This document shows positions 1-5,320 of a DNA stretch of 8,863 nt, piece by piece. Source of the stretch: Candidatus Woesearchaeota archaeon (GTDB lineage: Archaea > Nanobdellota > Nanobdellia > Woesearchaeales > ARS49). The first letter of the stretch is position 1; each line of letters opens with the position of its first letter. A program made the position numbers and the translations under genes. Below the pieces are notes generated by a model. The model saw only the letters and a program-made list of their open reading frames with translations. It was not told where the DNA came from and did not search any database. The stretch spans positions 1-8,863 of the forward strand of contig JAPLZR010000035.1 of assembly GCA_026394935.1 (NCBI GenBank). Reading direction: 5' to 3'.

Positions 1-749
1 GCATTGAAAAATGTCTTACCTATTCGGCTGTCAAGTCCAACACCTTCCATGACAGTTTTAATGTCGGCGTTTGTTTTTTCGCATAATTGGGCGATCATAT
101 TTGCATAACTGATCTTAATTGCTAAAAATGAGTTTGATGCATGTTTTATAAGTTCCGCGCTGTCAAGGTTTGTATGTAATATTGGCGCATTTACTTTTTC
201 ATAAACAGCCGACATGATATCCGCTGCTTTTTTTGTTTCAGTGCCTACTACAATTCTGTCCGGGTGTAAAAAATCATGCACGGATGTTCCCTCCCTTAAA
301 AATTCAGGATTGACAGCGACATCAAAAGGTATTTTCAAATATTTTTTCAAAAAGGTTTTCATCCATTCCGCCGTTTTCACAGGAACAGTGCTTTTTTCAA
401 CTATTACTGCATATTTTGTCAGGTTTTTGCCTATATCTTCAATAACTTTTTCCATACAGGATAAATCTGGGCTACCATCCTCTTTCGGAGGGGTCCCTAC
501 GCAGATGAATATGACTTCCGCATCTTTTATGGCGTCTTTTATTGAATTGGAGAAAAATAAAGTTTTTAATGCGAGGTTCTTTATAAGAAGTTCTGGAAGT
601 TCTGTTTCAAAAATTGGACATATGCCCTGTTGTAGTTTTTTTATTTTTTCAGAATCAATATCATATCCTATGACAGTATGACCAATCTCTGCCAAGCAGG
701 CAGAAGTTGTTAACCCAACATATCCAGTTCCTATTACTGCAATTCTCAT
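1..749 (-). CDS. ugd: UDP-glucose 6-dehydrogenase family protein, 3' end outside window
   Basis: This is the first 249 codons of a UDP-sugar dehydrogenase; the frame is open to the window edge. The family oxidises the C6 hydroxyl of a UDP-hexose to a carboxylate with two NAD+, giving UDP-uronic acids for surface glycans. The N-terminus has the Rossmann motif GTGYVG (residues 7-12). Then come CVGTPP (83-88), STVPVKT (120-126, catalytic-domain Thr), NPEFLREG (147-154, with the conserved Glu), HPDRIVVG (162-169), and the central-domain K202 and N206 in ELIKHASN. The sequence stops at GLDSRIGKTFFN, just before the expected GxxCFPKD-type catalytic cysteine. About 40 percent of a usual 420-440 residue protein is therefore missing off the window. 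The start at 749 is the only sensible ATG before the Rossmann motif and fits a leaderless transcript. Its base composition lacks the T/G bias of its neighbours. UDP-glucose versus UDP-N-acetylhexosamine specificity cannot be decided here. Confidence 0.92.
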   Translation of the reverse strand, partial: MRIAVIGTGYVGLTTSACLAEIGHTVIGYDIDSEKIKKLQQGICPIFETELPELLIKNLALKTLFFSNSIKDAIKDAEVIFICVGTPPKEDGSPDLSCMEKVIEDIGKNLTKYAVIVEKSTVPVKTAEWMKTFLKKYLKIPFDVAVNPEFLREGTSVHDFLHPDRIVVGTETKKAADIMSAVYEKVNAPILHTNLDSAELIKHASNSFLAIKISYANMIAQLCEKTNADIKTVMEGVGLDSRIGKTFFN

Positions 750-770
750 ATACCGTACCTTTATGAAGAG

Positions 771-778
771 ATTTAAAT
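771..778 (-). promoter_or_regulatory. TATA box for ugd
   Basis: On the minus strand the box reads ATTTAAAT, centred about 25 nt before the ugd ATG. That places the transcription start at or next to the start codon, which means a leaderless mRNA, common in archaea. No convincing ribosome binding site precedes the ATG, in agreement. So ugd probably has its own promoter, although it follows the DHH and small membrane protein genes in the same direction. Confidence 0.55.
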
Positions 779-787
779 AGATTTTGT

Positions 788-889
788 TTACGCAACAAAT
801 ACTATTCTTCCGCTCATCATTATGATGGCTGCGAATATTGCCAGTACTGCTATTATGCTTGCGATTGCTAGTCCTGCTCTGATTTCCAT
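788..889 (-). CDS. 33-residue single-helix membrane protein (small ORF)
   Basis: A 33-codon frame starts inside the last 22 nt of the DHH gene, in another frame, and ends in TAA at 790-788. It is preceded by AAGGAG (900-895) with a 5-nt gap to the ATG, a good ribosome binding site. That site is also coding sequence of the DHH gene, so translation could be coupled. The product begins MEIRAG, followed by about 20 uninterrupted hydrophobic residues (6-25), then SGR and a short tail: one transmembrane segment with almost no soluble part. Its N-terminal segment resembles the membrane anchor of the protein at 7590-7087 (both start ME..R and end the helix at M-M/F-S-G). No function can be assigned. 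It could be chance, but the ribosome site, position and amphipathic-free helix argue for a real gene. Confidence 0.6.
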   Translation of the reverse strand: MEIRAGLAIASIIAVLAIFAAIIMMSGRIVFVA

Positions 890-1950
890 ATTCTCTCCTT
901 GAATGTTTTTAAGTATTTTTTATTGAAGCCTGCGCCTGCTGCGGGCGTGTGTCCGCCTGCGTTGGCGCCCTTAAATCCTTTGATTGCGTTTTCAAGTATT
1001 TTGTTTACTGCTATTTTTGAGTCTTCTCTTCTGGCGCTTACTGCAATTATTTTGTTTGTCTTATTTATAATTATGATGGTTTTGTGAGGGTTTTTTAGTG
1101 CTAATAGCGTGCTTATTGGGGAGTGTACTCGATATTTTGATATCATTTCGTAAATGTATAGCTCTCCGCGTCTTTTTGCTTTTGTTTTGAACAGTTTGAA
1201 GTGTTTGTTGAGCTCATCATCGATTATTTTGTTGTATTTTTTTAGTTTTGATTTGAATATGTCTCTTGGCTTTTTTGCTTTGTAGACTATTTCGTAGCAT
1301 TCGGGTATTAATCTGACATCGTATACTTCTGTGCTGCTCATTATTACTGCAACTTTTCCGAGTTTTGTTTTGAAGAGTTCTCTTTTGATTGGCGATTTGT
1401 GTTTTTTGAAAACTTGTGCCAGCCATTTTTTCCAGGGTGTTGTTGCTATGTCTGCTATGCAGGCTGCTGCTGCCATCCAGTCTAAATCTGAGACGTTTGT
1501 TACCCTGCTCGCAAGGTCATATGCAAGTTTTGCTGTGCAGTACGTGCTTGGTTCTATTGTTGTGAATAATTGCGGTTTGTAGAGTGTTGTTTTGTCGCTT
1601 TGGTAGTTGTTGTATAGTTTGTGATGGTCGATATTAAGGATGTGCATTTGCTTTTCAAGTTTTTTTAGGAGTGGCAGGTTTTGGTCTGTGCTGAAATCCA
1701 GCGCTATTAGCTTGTTTATTTTGTATTTGTTCATCTGCTGTATCATTCTTTTTGTTATTCCGTATTCTTCTTTTTCGAGCGGTATGTGGAGTTCTATTTT
1801 TTTGCCCCGTAGTCGTTCTATGCATTTAGCCGTGATTACTGCTGCGCATACTCCGTCCGGGTCTGTGTCGTGTATGATGGCTACTTTATCTTTCTTAGAA
1901 ATGGTTTTAAGAAAATTTTCCGCTCTTTGGATTACTTGGGTGTTTGTCAT
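868..1950 (-). CDS. DHH-family phosphoesterase (RecJ-like)
   Basis: This 360-residue protein has the full DHH/DHHA1 layout. Motif I is DTDPDG (residues 28-33). A metal-binding Asp lies in LIALDFS (D85). The name-giving DHH motif is in NIDHHK (108-110), and a fourth motif is in DLDWMAAAACIAD. The C-terminal DHHA1 substrate-binding domain ends with AGGHTPAAGAGF (GGH at 332-334). Such proteins are Mn2+-dependent phosphoesterases acting on single-stranded DNA or RNA ends, nanoRNA or cyclic dinucleotide products. In archaea related ones include GINS-associated RecJ-like nucleases. The sequence alone does not separate these roles. The start at 1950 is fixed by an in-frame TAG 21 nt upstream; there is no clear ribosome binding site. 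It is divergent from the regulator operon and overlaps the small membrane protein gene downstream. Confidence 0.9.
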   Translation of the reverse strand: MTNTQVIQRAENFLKTISKKDKVAIIHDTDPDGVCAAVITAKCIERLRGKKIELHIPLEKEEYGITKRMIQQMNKYKINKLIALDFSTDQNLPLLKKLEKQMHILNIDHHKLYNNYQSDKTTLYKPQLFTTIEPSTYCTAKLAYDLASRVTNVSDLDWMAAAACIADIATTPWKKWLAQVFKKHKSPIKRELFKTKLGKVAVIMSSTEVYDVRLIPECYEIVYKAKKPRDIFKSKLKKYNKIIDDELNKHFKLFKTKAKRRGELYIYEMISKYRVHSPISTLLALKNPHKTIIIINKTNKIIAVSARREDSKIAVNKILENAIKGFKGANAGGHTPAAGAGFNKKYLKTFKERIWKSEQD

Positions 1951-1982
1951 GATTTTACAGTTTGCTGTCTAGTTCGCTTTGT

Positions 1983-2016
1983 ATTGGCGCGAGAATGAGT
2001 TGGGGGACGCGCCAAT
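1983..2016. repeat. 9-bp perfect inverted repeat before the DHH gene
   Basis: ATTGGCGCG (1983-1991) is the exact reverse complement of CGCGCCAAT (2008-2016), with a 16-nt spacer between them. It lies 33-66 nt upstream of the DHH start. In the DHH leader RNA it could form a GC-rich hairpin; as DNA it could be an operator. The spacer is G-rich on the plus strand, with a further G-run (GGGGGG) just outside the right arm. Confidence 0.6.
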
Positions 2017-2033
2017 GATGGGGGGTTGATTTT

Positions 2034-2057
2034 AAAAAAGCAGGTCCAAAGACCTGC
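2034..2057 (-). terminator. Intrinsic-type terminator closing the hairpin RNA
   Basis: A perfect 7-bp stem (GCAGGTC/GACCTGC, loop TTTG) is directly followed on the minus strand by six T's (2039-2034) and then AAAA. It has the form of a bacterial intrinsic terminator. Archaeal termination mainly needs the U tract, so this would stop or attenuate transcription before the DHH gene 84 nt further on. Confidence 0.55.
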
Positions 2058-2125
2058 CTTGAGTGATGCAACTTTCGTTGCATTGAAACCTTTCGGTTTC
2101 TGTGTTGTGATACACGCCAGTGTAT
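2034..2125 (-). ncRNA. Candidate non-coding RNA: four tandem hairpins
   Basis: Read on the minus strand, four hairpins follow one another. They are ATACAC-TGGC-GTGTAT (2125-2110), GAAACC-GAAA-GGTTTC (2100-2085), ATGCAAC-GAAA-GTTGCAT (2083-2066) and GCAGGTC-TTTG-GACCTGC (2057-2040). All stems are perfect (6, 6, 7 and 7 bp) and all loops are four bases. The two middle hairpins carry C(GAAA)G, a very stable GNRA tetraloop context, only when transcribed from the minus strand; the plus-strand loops would be UUUC. The last stem is followed by six T's. A TATA box at 2155-2148 predicts a start near 2125, exactly where the first hairpin begins. I recognise no Rfam family. It could instead be a structured leader or attenuator of the DHH mRNA. 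Confidence 0.6.
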
Positions 2126-2147
2126 TGTATTCTTCATTGTCAAAAGA

Positions 2148-2155
2148 TTTATATA
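2148..2155. promoter_or_regulatory. Shared TATA box, readable in both directions
   Basis: On the plus strand this is TTTATATA, preceded by the purine-rich AAAAGA (2142-2147), a good BRE. It predicts a start near 2178 for the regulator operon, giving a leader of about 23 nt with a GGTGAT ribosome site. On the minus strand the same bases read TATATAAA and predict a start near 2125, the first base of the hairpin RNA. The plus direction is the better match. Confidence 0.6.
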
Positions 2156-2188
2156 TACTTATGGCACGTTATGTACGTTAGTACGACA

Positions 2189-2196
2189 GAGGTGAT
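2189..2196 (+). promoter_or_regulatory. Ribosome binding site fixing the regulator start
   Basis: GAGGTGAT contains the archaeal consensus GGTGAT, 4 nt before ATG 2201. Two other in-frame ATGs lie nearby: 2195 overlaps this site and 2174-type upstream codons lie before the predicted transcription start. So 2201 is the best start. Confidence 0.65.
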
Positions 2197-2200
2197 GTTG

Positions 2201-3121
2201 ATGATTATTAGAAGATTAGTCAAAGCAGGTCAGGCATCGCATACTATTTCTCTTCCTAAGGAGTGGCTTGATTCTCATAAGTTGAAGAAGGGTGACTTGG
2301 TTTACTTGTATGAGAAAGGAGATAGGGAGCTTGTTATTTCTCCTGAGAGTAAGGTTGATGAGTCTGCTCCTTTGAAGGAAACTACTATTCCTGTTGATAA
2401 TAAGGAGCTTAGTACTATTCAGCGTGAGATTACCAGTGCTTACATTAACAATTATAACACTATCGTACTGACTGGTCAGAGTATTACCCAGAAGACTAAG
2501 GACATCCGCAAGATACTGCATGATTTTGTTGCTTTGGAGGTTGCTGACCAGACTGCTACCAGCATTATTGCCAAGGACTTGCTTAATTTGAAGGAAATCA
2601 GTATTGATAAGACTTTGCGCAGGATGGATATGCTTGTTAGGAGTATGATTCAGGACAGTATTGCTGGTTTGGATAATGCTGAGCTTGCCCAGAGTGTTGT
2701 TGTGCGTGATTATGAGGTTAACAGGGCTTATTTCTTGTTGATGCGCTTGTTGAAGAGTTCTTTGTCTAATCGCCAGATTGCTGACTTTTTCCAGCTTTCT
2801 AACAGCAAGGTTTTGAGTTATTATTACTTGACTATTAATTTGGAGAATTTTGCTGATTGTGCTAAGCAGTTGGCTGAGTATTTGGGCAAGGAGAAGAAGA
2901 AGGATAAGGTTAAGGCGATTTTCCAGCGTGTTGAGAAGGGTTATCTGGATACCATGAAGGGTTACTTTACTCGCGACAAAAAATTGGCTGATAGTGTTGC
3001 TTTGAGCCGTGAGGAATTACTGAAAGATGCTGGTGAGCTTCCTGCAGGTGTTTCCGAGCTGTTCCGTTCAATGGTGACTCTGACAAATAATATTGTGCGT
3101 TTGGTAATTGATGAGGAATAA
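2201..3121 (+). CDS. AbrB-type DNA-binding / PhoU-like regulator
   Basis: This 306-residue protein has an N-terminal SpoVT/AbrB swapped-hairpin DNA-binding domain (about 1-50). It reads MIIRRLVKAG then SHTISLPKEWL, KKGD and an E-K-V type ending, typical of archaeal members. From about 70 to 306 follows an all-helical region with two repeats like PhoU, the regulator of phosphate uptake. In archaea this fusion is usually annotated as a phosphate uptake regulator, and there it often sits with Pst transport genes. No transporter is visible here. Instead it leads an operon with two glycosyltransferases and an asparagine synthase, the next gene starting 6 nt after its stop. The gene may control its own operon: predicted transcription starts next to ACGTTA/GTAC repeats at 2166-2184. 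The domain assignment is fairly secure; what it senses is unknown. Confidence 0.82.
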   Translation: MIIRRLVKAGQASHTISLPKEWLDSHKLKKGDLVYLYEKGDRELVISPESKVDESAPLKETTIPVDNKELSTIQREITSAYINNYNTIVLTGQSITQKTKDIRKILHDFVALEVADQTATSIIAKDLLNLKEISIDKTLRRMDMLVRSMIQDSIAGLDNAELAQSVVVRDYEVNRAYFLLMRLLKSSLSNRQIADFFQLSNSKVLSYYYLTINLENFADCAKQLAEYLGKEKKKDKVKAIFQRVEKGYLDTMKGYFTRDKKLADSVALSREELLKDAGELPAGVSELFRSMVTLTNNIVRLVIDEE

Positions 3122-3127
3122 GCCTGG

Positions 3128-4228
3128 ATGAAAGTCCTTATTTTGTGTCCTGATTGGTTTCCGAACATTTCTGGTTTTGCTATGTCTTGTTACGAGTTTT
3201 CTCAGCGTTTGATTAAGGACGGTCACCAGGTCAAAATTCTTGTTCCTTCTCAGAAGGATTTGGACAAGAAGGGTTTGGATGTTGTTCCTGTCTGGCAGGT
3301 TTTTAATTTGCTTGGCAGGAATCCTGTTTTGTTTGGCTTGCTTGGCGCTTTGAGGAAGCATTCTCAGGATGCAGATGTTATTTTGTTGTACAGTTATATG
3401 TATGAGATGAATTTCAGGGCTGTTTTTTACAGGTGGCTGGGATTGATTAAGAAACCGATGATTTTGTTGTATCGTGGCAGTTTGGAGGATTACTTTTTGC
3501 CTTTGTTAAGTCCTGTTACCCGTTTTGCTAAGATCATATACGACAATACTATGGGCAGGTTTTTGTTCAGGCATTCTGACTGTATTATCTCCAATTCAAA
3601 GCCCACTTTGGACGTCATTAACAAGAAATATGGTGTTAATTATGATAAGATGTCTTATGTCTCCAGTGCTGTTGAGGTCAAGGAATTCAAACACAGTTCG
3701 TTAAACAATAAAAGAATCATATTCAACGGAAGGCTTATCGAGAATAAGGGTATTAAGTTCTTTGAAAAGATCGTAAGCAATATTCCTAAGGATTGGAAGT
3801 TTACGATTGTTGGCGATGGTCCTATGAAAGACGTCGTGCTAGATTTGCAGAATAAATTCAGTAACATTGAGCTTTTGGGAAAGATTTCTTATGAGGACAC
3901 TAAGAAAATTTACTCCAAATCAGATATTCTTGTTTTGCCTACTTTTGCAGAGGGTTCGCCAAGGGTTGTTTTGGAAGCCTGCGCTGCTGGCGTTCCCTCT
4001 GTCGTTTTTGACGTTGGCGATGTTCCTACTTTGATGGATGGCGATAAGAACGGTTATTGTGTTTCAAGGTATAATATTGATGATTTCATCACCAAGATGA
4101 AAGTTTTGATAAAGGATTCTGCTTTGCGGAAGAAGAAAGGCGCTAATGCGAGAAGTTTTGCAGAGAAAACTCTCGACTGGGAAATTGTTTATAAAAGGAT
4201 GGTTGATGAAATCAAGAAAGTAATATGA
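3128..4228 (+). CDS. Glycosyltransferase family 4 protein
   Basis: The 366-residue protein has the GT-B fold pattern of family GT4. The N-terminal acceptor half starts MKVLILCPDWFPNISG, a loop that in the family usually reads PxxGG, followed by an active helix (FSQRLIKDGHQVKILVPS). The C-terminal half has GRLIENKG (201-208), the nucleotide-sugar segment FTIVGDGP (about 225-232), and the EX7E motif in AEGSPRVVLE (E275 and E283). These enzymes move a sugar from a nucleotide donor, retaining its anomeric configuration. The likely acceptor is a lipid-linked or surface glycan at the cytoplasmic membrane face. No transmembrane helix is evident. The stop overlaps the next start as ATGA (4225-4228), a sign of translational coupling. 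Donor and acceptor cannot be told. Confidence 0.9.
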   Translation: MKVLILCPDWFPNISGFAMSCYEFSQRLIKDGHQVKILVPSQKDLDKKGLDVVPVWQVFNLLGRNPVLFGLLGALRKHSQDADVILLYSYMYEMNFRAVFYRWLGLIKKPMILLYRGSLEDYFLPLLSPVTRFAKIIYDNTMGRFLFRHSDCIISNSKPTLDVINKKYGVNYDKMSYVSSAVEVKEFKHSSLNNKRIIFNGRLIENKGIKFFEKIVSNIPKDWKFTIVGDGPMKDVVLDLQNKFSNIELLGKISYEDTKKIYSKSDILVLPTFAEGSPRVVLEACAAGVPSVVFDVGDVPTLMDGDKNGYCVSRYNIDDFITKMKVLIKDSALRKKKGANARSFAEKTLDWEIVYKRMVDEIKKVI

Positions 4229-5319
4229 AAAAAGTCTTTTTTTTGGTTAACTCGTTGGAAATGGGCGGTGCTGAACGCGTTATTAGTGAGATTTCTCCTT
4301 TGTTGAAGGATAAGTTTGATGTTGAGATTTTGACTTTGAAATCTGGTAAATTCTATGATATTGGTGTCAAGCAGACTTCTTTGCTTCGCTCCAACAGTAA
4401 CTTGGCTATGCTTTTTGCGTTTCCTTATTATGTTTGGAAGCTGAGAAAAATTGTAAAGCAGAATCCTGACTGCAAAATTGTCAGTTTTCTTGAGTGGAGT
4501 AATTTTGTTAATATTTTTGCTGTCAAGAACACTACCATCTCGCTTCGTATCGCTTTGTCTTTTTTTAAGGGCTTTAAGGGCGCAGTCTATAAGTTCTTGA
4601 TTTCCTGGCTGTATCCGAAAGCAGGGCTTATCATTGTTAATTCTGAGGAGAACAAGTTTGATTTGGCAGGAAGGCTGAATATTGACCCGTCGCATATTAA
4701 AGTTATCTACAATCCTCAGGATTTTGGCAAGATTGCAAAATTAAAGGCTGAAAAGGTTGAGCCCGATTTTCTTGAGCTGATTAAAAGCAAGAAGGTTTTC
4801 ATTTCTGTTGGACGTCTTGATAAGCAGAAGAGATATGGCGTTTTGATTAATTCTTTTAGAAAGTTGGTTGACAGTGATACCAAGAAAATTTTGGTTGTTA
4901 TCGGAGATGGTCCTTTGAAAGATAAATTGGAGCTTTTGATTGAGCGTTTGAATCTGCAGGAAAATGTGTTCTTGATTGGCAGGCGCACTAATGTTTTCAA
5001 ATATCTCAGCAAAGCGGATTACTTTATTTATTCCTCCAGCGCAGAAGGTTTCCCTAATGTTTTGTTGGAAGCTATGTCTGTTGGTTTGCCAATTATTACT
5101 TCTGATTTTAAAACTGGTGGCAGGGAGCTTATTGCGCCTGGTCTTGAGTTTTACAAGGAGATTGAATATCCTTATTACGGTCCTAATGGTGTTTTGTTGA
5201 GTCTGAATGATTTTGACTTATTAAGTATTGAATTGGAAAAGCTTGAGCAAAATCAGGAAGGTATTAAAAGGTTTGATATCGGAAATGTAATAAAGGAATG
5301 GATTAAACTGTTGGAATAA
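4225..5319 (+). CDS. Glycosyltransferase family 4 protein, second copy
   Basis: A 364-residue GT4 enzyme, distinct from its neighbour. It begins MKKVFFLVNSLEMGGAERVI, the classical GGAE/R acceptor-side signature seen in PglH/PglJ-like and capsule transferases. The donor half has VGRLDKQK (195-202), VVIGDGP (224-230) and the EX7E motif in AEGFPNVLLE (E274 and E282), followed by GLPIITSDFKTGGRELI. It probably adds a further sugar to the same glycan as the previous enzyme. It overlaps that gene by 4 nt and is followed after 1 nt by the asparagine synthase, so co-translation of all three is likely. The retaining mechanism and GT-B fold follow from the family; the sugar specificity is unknown. Confidence 0.92.
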   Translation: MKKVFFLVNSLEMGGAERVISEISPLLKDKFDVEILTLKSGKFYDIGVKQTSLLRSNSNLAMLFAFPYYVWKLRKIVKQNPDCKIVSFLEWSNFVNIFAVKNTTISLRIALSFFKGFKGAVYKFLISWLYPKAGLIIVNSEENKFDLAGRLNIDPSHIKVIYNPQDFGKIAKLKAEKVEPDFLELIKSKKVFISVGRLDKQKRYGVLINSFRKLVDSDTKKILVVIGDGPLKDKLELLIERLNLQENVFLIGRRTNVFKYLSKADYFIYSSSAEGFPNVLLEAMSVGLPIITSDFKTGGRELIAPGLEFYKEIEYPYYGPNGVLLSLNDFDLLSIELEKLEQNQEGIKRFDIGNVIKEWIKLLE

Positions 5320-5320
5320 A

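Noticed and set aside
214..681. Long plus-strand frame inside ugd
   Set aside because: The opposite strand encodes a clear UDP-sugar dehydrogenase with its motifs in order; this is a shadow frame.
2034..2125. Box C/D or H/ACA guide RNA, tRNA or CRISPR repeats as an explanation of the hairpin array
   Set aside because: There is no CUGA or UGAUGA box on the minus strand, no ACA tail after a guide hairpin, no cloverleaf, and the hairpins are not repeats of one another.
1955..2143. 62-codon minus-strand frame just before the DHH gene
   Set aside because: It runs through all four hairpins and the terminator, its ATG lies upstream of the predicted transcription start, and its His/Arg/Gln-rich product has no protein-like pattern. 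The RNA-hairpin explanation is better.
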